In this document: one piece after another, positions 29,077 through 37,649 of the stretch
Layout of the letters: every line of letters starts with the position of its first letter
How positions within the stretch are numbered: the first letter of the stretch is position 1
Origin: Phycisphaerales bacterium
GTDB lineage: Bacteria; Planctomycetota; Phycisphaerae; Phycisphaerales; SM1A02
Assembly: GCA_029246705.1 (NCBI GenBank)
Contig: JAQWMQ010000012.1
Span: 32,376 to 96,375, forward strand
DNA length: 64,000 nucleotides
Direction: 5' to 3'
The notes under the pieces: model-generated
The model's input: the letters and a program-made list of their open reading frames with translations, nothing else
Databases searched by the model: none
What the model was told of the DNA's origin: nothing
Made by a program: the position numbers and the translations under genes

Positions 29077-30371
29077 TGCCGACCTTCGAGACGATCGATC
29101 TCGTCATGCTCCTGGTCCTGATTCCACTGTTGGTCATCAGCGCCTTCTTCTCGGCCAGTGAAACCGTCCTGTTCGGTCTGGCTGAATCCGATCGACTTGC
29201 TGTTCGTCGGCGCAACCCCAGGGTCTCCCGGATCATCGACAACCTGCTCGCCCAGCCCCGAATGCTCCTGATCACGGTCATTCTCGGCAACATGACCGTG
29301 AATACCCTGTATTTCGTGGTGTCTTCGGTGCTTTCGATGCGCATGGCCGACAACCTCTGGGCCGCGACGCTGATTGGTGTCATCACGGTCCTGGTCATCA
29401 TCATCTTCGGTGAAGTCATTCCCAAGCTGCTCGGTGCATCCCTGCGGGATCGTGTCGCCATCATCCTTGCCCCGGCCATGCTCGCGGTCCATCGTGGCAT
29501 CGGGCCGTTTCGTACCGTGATCGATCGCCTGGTGATCGCCCCGCTGGCACGATTGACCGCGCCGACCGCCAGGCCCCGGGAACTCGACCGCGAGGAACTG
29601 GCTGAGATGCTCGATCTCTCGGCCCGGGACGGCGTGATCGACGACCTTGAACAGTCTCTGCTTCGCGAAGTGGTCCGGATGAAGGGTCTGCGCGTTTCCG
29701 ACGTCATGACCCCCCGTGTCGACATGGTCTCGATCAGTCGCGATGACTCTCGGCGCGACATCGAACGGCTGGCCGAACGAACCCACCTCTCGGAAATCGT
29801 GGTTCGTGCCCGATCCGGAGATTCCATCGATGGTCTGTGTTCGATGCGTGCCTTCCTGCTCGATCCACGGAGAGAGGATGCCGTTCTCGAGGATCATGTC
29901 AGATCGGCTCGATTCATTCCCGAGCTTTCCAGCCTCGAACACCTGCTTGAACACTTTCGCCAGACCCGCACCAGCACGTCGGTGGTGGTCGATGAATGGG
30001 GGGGTACCGCCGGGGTGGTGACCATCGAGGATCTCGTCGAGGAGCTGATCGGTGACATCGTCGGTCTTGGCGAACAGGCCGTTCCACCTCCGGAATCTCT
30101 CGAAGACGGGTCCTGGCGAATCAGTGGCTCGACGCATGTCGATGAATGGGCCGCCCTCTTCGGCAGGGATGTCCTCCCGCCCCGCGTCCGAACCGTGGGA
30201 GGGCTGTTCATGGACCTGCTTGGTCGTGAGCCCCGATCCGGAGACGTGATCACGCTCGGCAACCTGCTCTGCACGGTCGAGACACTCGACGGGGGTCGGG
30301 TGCTGACCGCCCTGGTTCGAGTCGTCGAACCAGATACTTCCGAGCCGGATGCGGATGGAGGTGACGCGTGA
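29076..30371 (+). CDS. CNNM/CorC-HlyC family membrane protein (DUF21 and CBS domains)
   Basis: The N-terminal DUF21 domain has about four membrane helices (MLLVLIPLLVISAFFSASETVLFGL with the conserved SASET, ILGNMTVNTLYF, VITVLVIIIFGEVIPKLLG). A CBS pair follows (VSDVMTPRVDMVSI, then VVVDEWGGTAGVVTIEDLVEELIGDI). The C-terminal CorC_HlyC transporter-associated domain has WRISGSTHVDEW and TVGGLFMDLLGREPRSGD. This family is implicated in magnesium or cobalt resistance/efflux. It is translationally coupled to both neighbours. Confidence 0.93.
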   Translation: MPTFETIDLVMLLVLIPLLVISAFFSASETVLFGLAESDRLAVRRRNPRVSRIIDNLLAQPRMLLITVILGNMTVNTLYFVVSSVLSMRMADNLWAATLIGVITVLVIIIFGEVIPKLLGASLRDRVAIILAPAMLAVHRGIGPFRTVIDRLVIAPLARLTAPTARPRELDREELAEMLDLSARDGVIDDLEQSLLREVVRMKGLRVSDVMTPRVDMVSISRDDSRRDIERLAERTHLSEIVVRARSGDSIDGLCSMRAFLLDPRREDAVLEDHVRSARFIPELSSLEHLLEHFRQTRTSTSVVVDEWGGTAGVVTIEDLVEELIGDIVGLGEQAVPPPESLEDGSWRISGSTHVDEWAALFGRDVLPPRVRTVGGLFMDLLGREPRSGDVITLGNLLCTVETLDGGRVLTALVRVVEPDTSEPDADGGDA

Positions 30372-31351
30372 CTCTCGAGGTGCTGATCTTCATCCTCATC
30401 TTCATCTTCGGCGTCGTCCTCAGCGCACTCTGCTCCGGGCTTGAAATCGGTACCTACACCATCAACCGTGTTCGTCTGGCGGTTCGTTCCGGGCGCGGGC
30501 GACGAAGGGCACTGCGCCTCAAGCACGAGCTCGACCACCCGGAGCGACTGTTGATCACGCTGCTGGTGATCAACAACATCGCCAACTACCTCGGTTCGCT
30601 TGGTATCGCCGGTGTCCTCAAGACCACTGGTGTCGGCCCCTGGATCGCGATCGTCATCAACAGCGTGATCCTGGTTCCGATTCTCTTCATCTTTGCCGAG
30701 ACCCTGCCGAAGGATCTGTTCCGGACCTTCACCGACCACTGGACCTATCACTTCGCCTGGTTCATCAGGTACGGCCGGATCGTCCTCACCTGGGTCGGTG
30801 TGCTTCCGCTGATTCGAGGCGTGGTCCTGGTGTTCACTCGGATGCTCGGGGACAATGCGGCACGGACCCGCTCCGCCAGACAGCGAGTCCTGTCGCTCAT
30901 GCAGGAAGGGGCGGGCTCCGGCGTGCTCAGTCCGGTACAGGTGGATCTCGTCGACCGTGCACTGCTCCTTCGTGAGTGTCCGGTCAGGAGCGAGATGATC
31001 CGCTGGCGCGAGGTACGCACCATTCCGCTTCTTGCTGATCAAGCCAGTCGAGAAAGAATCCTTCGTGCCTGTGATTTCGCACGTCTCCCGGTCGTCGAGC
31101 GTGGTGGCCGTGTCGCGGGAATCATGCATGCCATGGACGCAGCAGTTCATCCCGAGCGCTCGACCCATGAGTTGATTCGCCCTGCGGTCTTCGTCGAACC
31201 CGAGACGCCCGCCCTCGAGGCGCTTCGGCTCATGCGCGCCGAGCGTGCCCAGTTGGCGATCGTCCAGGTGCCCGGAACCACCTCCCCGATCGGTGTGGTC
31301 GCGATCAAGGATCTGGTCGAACCGTTGATCGGTGAAGTCCATGACTGGTAA
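30368..31351 (+). CDS. DUF21-CBS membrane protein, shorter CNNM paralogue
   Basis: Starts at a GTG overlapping the upstream stop (GTGA). The N-terminal DUF21 domain has membrane helices (LIFILIFIFGVVLSALCSGLEIG, VINSVILVPILFIFAETLPKDLF). The CBS region is degenerate (PLLADQASRERILRACDFARLPVVERGG, QLAIVQVPGTTSPIGVVAIKDLVEPLIGE). It has no C-terminal CorC_HlyC domain, so it is a truncated paralogue of the gene before it. The pair may form a heterodimer; that is inference from adjacency. Confidence 0.88.
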   Translation: MTLEVLIFILIFIFGVVLSALCSGLEIGTYTINRVRLAVRSGRGRRRALRLKHELDHPERLLITLLVINNIANYLGSLGIAGVLKTTGVGPWIAIVINSVILVPILFIFAETLPKDLFRTFTDHWTYHFAWFIRYGRIVLTWVGVLPLIRGVVLVFTRMLGDNAARTRSARQRVLSLMQEGAGSGVLSPVQVDLVDRALLLRECPVRSEMIRWREVRTIPLLADQASRERILRACDFARLPVVERGGRVAGIMHAMDAAVHPERSTHELIRPAVFVEPETPALEALRLMRAERAQLAIVQVPGTTSPIGVVAIKDLVEPLIGEVHDW

Positions 31352-31390
31352 GGGATTACGACCTCCTGTAGGGTGGAATCGTTTCGGCGG

Positions 31391-31419
31391 TTGCGACGAT
31401 ATCCTCGCACTGGTAGGGT
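31391..31419 (+). promoter_or_regulatory. Candidate tRNA-Ile promoter
   Basis: TTGCGA, a 17-base spacer and TAGGGT end 17 bases before the tRNA. The fit to consensus is partial, but spacing and position are right. Confidence 0.4.
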
Positions 31420-31436
31420 GTCCGACCGTTCAGAAC

Positions 31437-31510
31437 GGGCCTGTAGCTCAGCTGGCTAGAGCGCACCCCTGATAAGGGTGAGGTCCGAGGTTCGAGTCCT
31501 CGTAGGCCCA
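31437..31510 (+). tRNA. tRNA-Ile (anticodon GAT)
   Basis: A 74-base cloverleaf: acceptor stem GGGCCTG with TAGGCCC, D arm GCTCAGCTGGCTAGAGC, anticodon stem CACCC/GGGTG around CTGATAA (anticodon GAT), and T arm CGAGGTTCGAGTCCTCG. The 3' CCA is not encoded; the discriminator is A. Confidence 0.96.
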
Positions 31511-31519
31511 TTCAATATC

Positions 31520-31560
31520 GCCCCCAGCCCCCTTCAAACGGGCTGGGGGCTGTTGTTTTT
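31520..31560 (+). terminator. Rho-independent terminator after tRNA-Ile
   Basis: An 11-base-pair stem (GCCCCCAGCCC with GGGCTGGGGGC) and a nine-base loop, followed by TGTTGTTTTT, ten bases after the tRNA. Confidence 0.88.
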
Positions 31561-31573
31561 GGGGGTTTTGTGG

Positions 31574-31585
31574 CGTAGGCCCATT
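31574..31585 (+). repeat. 12-bp copy of the tRNA-Ile 3' end
   Basis: CGTAGGCCCATT repeats exactly the tRNA 3' end plus two following bases (31501-31512), 73 bases downstream. It could be the remnant of a lost tandem tRNA or of integration. No mobile gene lies between the copies. Confidence 0.55.
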
Positions 31586-31593
31586 TCTTGAAG

Positions 31594-31623
31594 AAGAGCA
31601 CCCTCGCTGGATGCTCTTTTTCT
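31594..31623 (+). terminator. Second weak terminator-like hairpin
   Basis: AAGAGCA pairs with TGCTCTT around an 11-base loop, followed by a TTCTTCTTC run. A backup for the tRNA terminator is possible. Confidence 0.5.
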
Positions 31624-31762
31624 TCTTCTGCATGGCCCCTGGTGTGACACCACATCGTATTCAGGGTTGAAGCGCCTTTCGTTTGTCTTACGAGCTCGGA
31701 AGCCCTTTCAATTCATTGTCTGTCCTGTCAGATCAAGTCAATCCTGAATGGAGCCCATAGCC

Positions 31763-32407
31763 ATGCAGATCAACACATTCGTACTCCTGAGCTCATCCGT
31801 CCTTCTCAGCTCGACTCTCGCCTTCGCCGGTGATGCCGAGCAGGTGACGCTTCGTCTCGACACCGTTCAGGCGAGGCCGGGAGATCTCGTCTCGGTTTCA
31901 ATCTCGATGGAAACGAGCGAACTCGTCGGCGGTTTCGAATTCACTCTTTCCGCCGAGGACTCCGAAGTCACCGAAATCGGGTGGGATGGGCCGCTCTTCA
32001 GCAACGGCTGGGATGGCTGGGACAGCCCCATTTCCGATGGCTCCAGGAGGGTCAGCGCGGCCTGCATCTTCACGGAAGATCAGGTCGAGCCTGGTGAGTA
32101 TCTTCTCGTCAATGCGTTCGTCCAGATTCCAGAGGATGCTCTGCCCGGATCGTTCATCGCATTCGAGGCGAACGAAGCAGTGTTCGCCAACTACGACTTC
32201 GAGATGGGCGACGTGCTCGTGGTCAATGGTGGCATCGAAGTCCTCAGCAACGCGGATATCAGCGGCAACGGCATCGTCGGGCCTGAAGATCTCGGATGGT
32301 TGCTCGGATTCTGGGGCATGAGCGGCAAAGGCGACTTGAACGGCGATTCCGTGGTTGACGGTATCGATCTCAGCATGCTGCTCTCTGCCTGGGGATCGCC
32401 CGGTTGA
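31763..32407 (+). CDS. Secreted cohesin-like/dockerin-like protein
   Basis: I use the ATG at 31763, with GGAG ten bases upstream and the signal peptide MQINTFVLLSSSVLLSSTLAFA following. The mature N-terminal domain (about 135 residues) looks like a cohesin fold: VTLRLDTVQARPGDLVSVSISME, GGFEFTLSAEDSEV, and a late VLVVNGGIEV strand. The C-terminus carries two EF-hand/dockerin-like repeats (DISGNGIVGPEDLGWLLGFWG and DLNGDSVVDGIDLSMLLSAWG). A cohesin-like module joined to a dockerin-like module is an adaptor layout; the binding partner is unknown. Promoter and start are otherwise unclear. The terminator at 32471 closes it. Confidence 0.8.
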   Translation: MQINTFVLLSSSVLLSSTLAFAGDAEQVTLRLDTVQARPGDLVSVSISMETSELVGGFEFTLSAEDSEVTEIGWDGPLFSNGWDGWDSPISDGSRRVSAACIFTEDQVEPGEYLLVNAFVQIPEDALPGSFIAFEANEAVFANYDFEMGDVLVVNGGIEVLSNADISGNGIVGPEDLGWLLGFWGMSGKGDLNGDSVVDGIDLSMLLSAWGSPG

Positions 32408-32470
32408 GGATGACTTCCTGATCTTCAGAAGTGTCCCCCTCTGATGTGGGACTCTCGAAACGAAACGAAT

Positions 32471-32507
32471 AAGGAGCGCCTTCTTCAGCAGGAAGGCGCT
32501 CCTTTCA
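32471..32507 (+). terminator. Rho-independent terminator
   Basis: A 12-base-pair perfect stem (AAGGAGCGCCTT and its complement) with a ten-base loop, ending in a short T run. It separates the two dockerin-like genes. Confidence 0.85.
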
Positions 32508-32571
32508 TGCATTCCTGTCTCGAGTATCGGGCGTTCACGGCATTTCGAGCAACGAGCCGGGCAAGTTTTCT

Positions 32572-32599
32572 TTGCTCGTGATTCCAACGGACCTAGGAT
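32572..32599 (+). promoter_or_regulatory. Candidate promoter of the beta-helix gene
   Basis: TTGCTC, a 16-base spacer and TAGGAT lie 27 bases before the start codon of the beta-helix protein gene. Moderate match to consensus. Confidence 0.35.
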
Positions 32600-32626
32600 G
32601 AATGAAGTACTCCTGGAATCCATTCG

Positions 32627-33697
32627 ATGCCGCTCAAGACCAGACGAATACCGGTTCACTTTCAGCTGACACTGTTCGTGATGACATGGCTTGCCCCGAG
32701 CCTCCATGCCGAGACGATCTCGATTCCACTGGATGGAGACATCCAGGCGGCGATCGATGCAGCTCTGCCCTTCGACGAGCTCGAGCTTGCCGCGGGAGTC
32801 TATCGCCTCGAGGAGCCTCTGCTCCCCATGGGCAAGTACGTCACGATCCGAGGAGCGCTCGATCAGGCGGGTGGACCCGCCAGCATTCTCGACGGTCAGG
32901 GAAAGACGCGCCACATCAAGTGCGTGAACGGAGAGATCGACCAGACCGTCTTCGAGAACCTGGTGCTCACCAATGGTTTCGCCGCCTATGCCGGATCGAT
33001 TTCCAACTTCGGCGCGCGGCCCACGATCAACAACTGTCATTTCATCGGAAACGTCTCGACATCGGATGCCGGTGCCATCCTGAACAACGTCTCTCGACCG
33101 ATCGTGACCAACTGTGTTTTTCGAGACAATGTCGCGAACTTCAGCGGTGGGGCGGTATGCAACTACAACAGCAGTGACGCCACCTTCACCAGCTGCAGCT
33201 TCTCCGGAAACCAGGCGAGGACCGGTGGAGCCATGGTGAACCTCTCGACCAGTGATCCGGTCCTCACCGACTGCACCTTCATCGGGAACGACGCTCGCAA
33301 TGGTGGTGGTCTTGCCAGCCGGACCGGCAGCCGACCTGCGATCCTCGCGAGCAGTTTCATCGAGAACACCGCGAAGGAACTTGGCGGGGGCATCTACGCC
33401 GAGGACGAAGCGAGTGCTCCGGTGCTCGCGGGGACCTCCTTCTGCGGCAACCACCCGGGCGCGATCGATGGCCCCTGGTCGGATGACGGAGGCAACTGCC
33501 TGTCAGGGGCCTGCCCGCTCTGTCCAGTGCCTTGTCCGGCCGACATCGACCTCGATGGCGATATCGACGGTGCTGATCTGGCCTTCCTGCTCGGAGACTG
33601 GGGCGAATCGGGATCTGCAGGCGATCTGAATGACGATGGCACCGTCAATGGTGCGGACATCGCGCTGATCCTCGGCGTCTGGGGATCTTGTCCCTGA
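32627..33697 (+). CDS. Secreted right-handed beta-helix protein with dockerin-like C-terminus
   Basis: The signal peptide ends APSLHA. The body is a parallel beta-helix with short repeated rungs built around TNCVFRDN, TSCSFSGNQA, TDCTFIGNDA and ASSFIENTA, in which G-G-A/G-x turns recur (GGAVCN, GGAMVN, GGGLAS, GGGIYA). Such proteins are usually pectate-lyase-like or adhesion scaffolds; no catalytic residues can be named. Two EF-hand repeats end it (DIDLDGDIDGADLAFLLGDWG and DLNDDGTVNGADIALILGVWG). Likely secreted and attached to a surface or scaffold. Confidence 0.88.
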   Translation: MPLKTRRIPVHFQLTLFVMTWLAPSLHAETISIPLDGDIQAAIDAALPFDELELAAGVYRLEEPLLPMGKYVTIRGALDQAGGPASILDGQGKTRHIKCVNGEIDQTVFENLVLTNGFAAYAGSISNFGARPTINNCHFIGNVSTSDAGAILNNVSRPIVTNCVFRDNVANFSGGAVCNYNSSDATFTSCSFSGNQARTGGAMVNLSTSDPVLTDCTFIGNDARNGGGLASRTGSRPAILASSFIENTAKELGGGIYAEDEASAPVLAGTSFCGNHPGAIDGPWSDDGGNCLSGACPLCPVPCPADIDLDGDIDGADLAFLLGDWGESGSAGDLNDDGTVNGADIALILGVWGSCP

Positions 33698-33802
33698 TCG
33701 GATCTCCGGCTTGCTACCGAAGCTCGAAGTCGCATCGACCGGTGGTCACTACACCCCATGACGTCGATTCAACCGCGCACGGTCACGGTCGGTGGTCCAC
33801 TT

Positions 33803-36475
33803 TCAAATGGTCTCGAGTCGCTTCTCGATCGAATCAGCCAACATGCGAGCGCTTGGTTCTCGCTCCAGAAGTGAGAACGGCAGTGCGACTGAAAAGGTGT
33901 TCTCCAGTTCCGTGATCACCCGGATCAGTGAAATGGAATCCCCACCGGCTTCGAAGTAGGACTCTTCGTAATTCAATCCTCGGATGCCTCCAAGGTCACG
34001 CGTGATCTCAAGGACCCGGGCGGCGCGGCCATCAAGGAGGTCGACGGTTCCAGGGCCTTCAGGATCCTGGTCATGTTCCATCAGTTCGGCTTCAACCAGT
34101 TCAGCCAGCGACTTTCGGTCCGGTTTCATCGTTTGAAGTCGGGGAATCTCGTCGACGATGATGATGCGTTGGGGAACGATGCTTCTCGGCATCACCTTGA
34201 TGAGGTCTTCCCGAAGGCCTTCCGGGCTGAGGTCGGCATTCGATTCAGCGACCACCGCAAGTCCCAGCAGCGCTCGTCCTTCTCGAAGGAAGGTGAAGGC
34301 GGTCGCTTCGGAAGTCCCCGGTTGCCTGAGTGCGTGGTGTTCGGGTTCTCCAAGGTCAACGCGGTTGCCGGCAACCTTGATCATGCCGTCCGATCTTCCC
34401 AGGTGGGAGATCAGGCCGTTGTTGGAGAGAGCGATGTCATCGGAGATGTATCCCCAGCCTGAGTCCCCAGGGCGAAGATGCCCTCCGACATAGGCTATTC
34501 GTCCCGGAATTCCATCGGGCAGGGGGGTGCCTGAGTCATCGACGATCGCGGCCTTGATCGGATCGATGCCCCATCCGATCGGCAGTTGTCTGGGGATCTG
34601 CTCACCCTTCTCGATGATGTATTCCGTGGCCAGGAGAAGTTCGGTGGAGGAGAGGCCTGCGTACAGGCGCGCACCGTCCCCTGCGACCCGTTCGAACCTG
34701 CGCACGTCCTCGTCCTTGATCGGCTCCCCGGTGATCTTGATCGCGCGCAGTGACGGGACTTGACCCTCGGGCGAGGCGTCGACCACGGCGCGAAAGAGAC
34801 TGGCCACGGTCGCATGGATCGTGATCGCCTCGTCGCGCATCCAGGCGACCGCATCCTGCGGACCCAGGGTCGAGATTCTCCTGAAGCTGATCCCAGCGCC
34901 GCTGACCATCGCAAGGAAGATGTCACGGCTCGTTCCCGAGACTTCCGGCGAGTTCATGGCGGCGATCCGGTCCCGGGGACCGGTCTCGAGAACGGACATG
35001 TGACGCAATGCTGAATTCAGGATCGTCGATTCATGCTGGAGCACCGGTTTGGGTTGTCCCGTGCTTCCGGAAGTCATCAGCACCTGGGCACCACCGGAAA
35101 CCGGGGGCGACTGTTCCCGACCTTCCTCGCGGATCCTGATCATGCGACCGGGTATATCGAGAACCTTCAGCCGTTCCTTCGTGTTCGAATCGGAGTCATC
35201 GACCAGGAGGTCGACGATTCCGCTTGCCCTGGCCAGGTCGACCAGGTGTGCGGTGGGGTGTCCGGGATCCAGTGGGACCATGGTCGCACCACCGTAGAAA
35301 CCACCCAGGAAACCCACCATGAAGTCGATCCCCGTCTCGGCGAGCAGGCCGACCCGGTTGCCCGGTGTCATCGTGCTCGCGACTTCCCGTATCGCGACCC
35401 CGAGTTCCCGGTAGTTCATGCTTTTTCGAGTGTCCCTGACCTGCTGGTCGGCGTGAACCTCGCAGGTTCGGTCGATCAGTTCGGTGAGCGTGCCTTCGGG
35501 CTCCGGGGTCCGCCCCTGGAATCTGTTGCGGTTCACGTCAGTCTTGGGAATGTCTACACCGGACAGCTCATCGATGATCGAGGTGATCTCGCGAACCGGG
35601 CATCCCGCAGAACGACCTGTCCGGACAGGGTTCTCGAACAAGACAGCGGCTTCCTTGAATGTCTCGTATTGCTGCGAGTTGCCGATGTCCTTGTAGTTTG
35701 GCAGCGATGTCGCGTTCACCAGCATCCGGTCGGCATCATCCTGCGTGATTGCGATCTTTTCATGCTCGGCGATTTCGAGAAGTTCCTGCTGGATTCTCCT
35801 GATCCTCGAATGGAGATCCGGTTGGTTGAGGATCCATCCGATGGACTGATTCGGATGGAGCAGGCTCAGTCCGGTGATCGGTGTGTTGAAGAGAAGCTTG
35901 CGCCAGATCACTTCCGAGACGTCCGTGCCCAGCTGGGTCGGCAACCCACCCCGCAACAACACCTGAATGACGGCATCGAGTACGGCCGGTCTCGACCGGT
36001 CATGGGGAATCGCCAGTTCCAGTCCGCCGCGTTGGTGGACCACGACATGGTCACGTCCGACCCTGTGCACCGCCACATGCGCAGCACCGGTGACTGGAAA
36101 TGCCTCGGGAAACAATCGGGTCAGTGCTTCCTGGTGTCCAAGTCCGTTCATCAGCGTGACCACCGGCATGTCGGGAGTCACCAGGCCGTGAATTCGGTCG
36201 GCAAGTTCCTCGTCCACCATGCCCTGGATGGCGATGATGATCAGGTCGACCTTGTCGATCTCCCCAGCATTCATGGTGACCTGGTCCGGTGTCCAGGTCT
36301 CGGTGCTGCCATCAAGCTGGTGAATCGTGCGTCGTCCCGAATCATCGGCTGATCGAACCAGGCTGATCACCGTTGCACCACCCCGAGAGAGGTTCCAACC
36401 CACGAGGGTGCCGACGGATCCGCTTCCGATGATCAATACGACGGGGTTTGGTTTTTCGGAAGGCTTCGTGGACAT
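33803..36475 (-). CDS. Three-domain ketopantoate-reductase-like/adenylation/carrier protein
   Basis: Residues 1-300 resemble ketopantoate reductase (ApbA/PanE): IGSGSVGTLVGWNL dinucleotide motif, MNGLGHQE, and WRKLLFN with the catalytic-type Lys and Asn. Residues about 335-805 are an AMP-forming adenylation domain: LMTSGSTGQPKP (A3), YAGLSSTELL (A5), YISDDIALSNNG and HLGRSDGMIKVAGNRVDLGE (A7-A8), and a late MKPDRKSL (A10, with the Lys). The C-terminal 75 residues are a phosphopantetheine carrier domain with EAGGDSI, Ser at about residue 847. There is no condensation or thioesterase domain and no partner gene nearby. It likely activates a carboxylic acid, loads it as a thioester and couples this to a reductase-like domain. 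Substrate unknown. Confidence 0.88.
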   Translation of the reverse strand: MSTKPSEKPNPVVLIIGSGSVGTLVGWNLSRGGATVISLVRSADDSGRRTIHQLDGSTETWTPDQVTMNAGEIDKVDLIIIAIQGMVDEELADRIHGLVTPDMPVVTLMNGLGHQEALTRLFPEAFPVTGAAHVAVHRVGRDHVVVHQRGGLELAIPHDRSRPAVLDAVIQVLLRGGLPTQLGTDVSEVIWRKLLFNTPITGLSLLHPNQSIGWILNQPDLHSRIRRIQQELLEIAEHEKIAITQDDADRMLVNATSLPNYKDIGNSQQYETFKEAAVLFENPVRTGRSAGCPVREITSIIDELSGVDIPKTDVNRNRFQGRTPEPEGTLTELIDRTCEVHADQQVRDTRKSMNYRELGVAIREVASTMTPGNRVGLLAETGIDFMVGFLGGFYGGATMVPLDPGHPTAHLVDLARASGIVDLLVDDSDSNTKERLKVLDIPGRMIRIREEGREQSPPVSGGAQVLMTSGSTGQPKPVLQHESTILNSALRHMSVLETGPRDRIAAMNSPEVSGTSRDIFLAMVSGAGISFRRISTLGPQDAVAWMRDEAITIHATVASLFRAVVDASPEGQVPSLRAIKITGEPIKDEDVRRFERVAGDGARLYAGLSSTELLLATEYIIEKGEQIPRQLPIGWGIDPIKAAIVDDSGTPLPDGIPGRIAYVGGHLRPGDSGWGYISDDIALSNNGLISHLGRSDGMIKVAGNRVDLGEPEHHALRQPGTSEATAFTFLREGRALLGLAVVAESNADLSPEGLREDLIKVMPRSIVPQRIIIVDEIPRLQTMKPDRKSLAELVEAELMEHDQDPEGPGTVDLLDGRAARVLEITRDLGGIRGLNYEESYFEAGGDSISLIRVITELENTFSVALPFSLLEREPSARMLADSIEKRLETI

Positions 36476-36688
36476 CTCGAATCAATGCCTTTTTGTGACA
36501 GGGAGTGGGGTCGTGACTTCATGGGGCCACTCGGATTCCAGAGCTGATAGATTAATGGTCCCAAGCGCAAATCGGCACCAGTTTTCCCGTCAAATCCCTA
36601 TCATGTGCGGTTCTGCCCCGGATACCCATCTTTAATCCGTTAATTCGAATAACCGTTTTTAACTCTTGGAATTGGAGCGTTTTCCATC
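36476..36688. promoter_or_regulatory. Divergent region with an imperfect palindrome upstream of mdh
   Basis: The region upstream of malate dehydrogenase is AT-richer than its surroundings. GTTAATTCGAATAAC (36639-36653) is a near palindrome centred on TTCGAA and could be an operator. TTGGAG lies 11 bases before the mdh start. No clear -10/-35 pair. Confidence 0.35.
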
Positions 36689-37639
36689 ATGCGTCGCGCG
36701 AAGATCAGCATCATCGGTGCAGGCAACGTCGGAGCAACCTGTGCTCACTGGGCCGCTGCCAAGGAACTCGGAGACATCGTCCTCCTGGACATCCCCGAGA
36801 AGGAAGGCGTTGCCAAGGGCAAGGCTCTCGACCTCTTCTGTTGCAGCCCCATGGAAGGATTCGATGCCGAGGTCATCGGTACCAGCGACTATGCCGACAC
36901 CAAGGATTCCGACGTGGTGATCATCACGGCCGGTCTTCCGAGAAAACCCGGGATGAGTCGTGACGACCTGATCGAGACCAACGTCAAGATCGTGCGCAGT
37001 GTTTCCGAGCAGGTCGCCCAGCATTCACCCGACTGCGTGATCATCGTGGTGGCGAACCCACTTGATGCCATGGTCTACACCGCCTGGAAGGCCACCGGGT
37101 TCCCGACCAACCGCATCGTCGGTCAGGCCGGATGTCTCGACGTCGCCCGTTACCGTGCCTTCCTCGCCATGAAGATCGGGTGTTCCATCGAGGACATCTC
37201 CGCACTTCTGCTCGGTGGACACGGTGATGACATGGTTCCACTTCCCCGTCACACCTCGGTTCACGGCATTCCCGTGCAGGAACTGCTCTCCGACAGCGAG
37301 ATCACCGAATGCGTCGACCGTGCCAAGGTCGGTGGCGGTGAGATCGTCAAGCTCATGGGAACCAGCGCCTACTACGCTCCGGCCAGTGGCTCGGTCCAGA
37401 TGGCCGAGGCGATCGTCAAGAACAAGAAGCGCATCCTCCCCTGTGCGGCCTTCTGCGAGGAGAAGTACGACATCGGTGGTTTCTTCGTCGGCGTTCCCTG
37501 CATCCTCGGATCAAACGGCGTGGAGCAGGTGATCGAGATCTCGCTTGATGACGAGGAAAAGGCGCTCATGGACGAGTCGATCAGCCACGTGAAGGACCTG
37601 GTCGGCACCGTCGTCAAGATGTTCCCCGACCTGGGCTGA
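36689..37639 (+). CDS. mdh: Malate dehydrogenase (LDH-like type)
   Basis: It interconverts malate and oxaloacetate with NAD in the TCA cycle. The 316-residue protein has the NAD-binding IIGAGNVGAT motif, the mobile-loop PRKPGMSRDDL with the substrate-recognising Arg, VANPLDAMVY, GQAGCLDVARYR with the catalytic Asp and substrate Arg, and LGGHGDDMVPL with the catalytic His. The Arg in the loop, not Gln, indicates malate rather than lactate. It is followed 10 bases later by the glycosyltransferase-like gene. Confidence 0.96.
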   Translation: MRRAKISIIGAGNVGATCAHWAAAKELGDIVLLDIPEKEGVAKGKALDLFCCSPMEGFDAEVIGTSDYADTKDSDVVIITAGLPRKPGMSRDDLIETNVKIVRSVSEQVAQHSPDCVIIVVANPLDAMVYTAWKATGFPTNRIVGQAGCLDVARYRAFLAMKIGCSIEDISALLLGGHGDDMVPLPRHTSVHGIPVQELLSDSEITECVDRAKVGGGEIVKLMGTSAYYAPASGSVQMAEAIVKNKKRILPCAAFCEEKYDIGGFFVGVPCILGSNGVEQVIEISLDDEEKALMDESISHVKDLVGTVVKMFPDLG

Positions 37640-37649
37640 GTGACCGCCC

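Noticed and set aside
31501..31585. Mobile element integrated at tRNA-Ile
   Set aside because: Only 61 bases lie between the two copies, with no integrase or other mobile gene.
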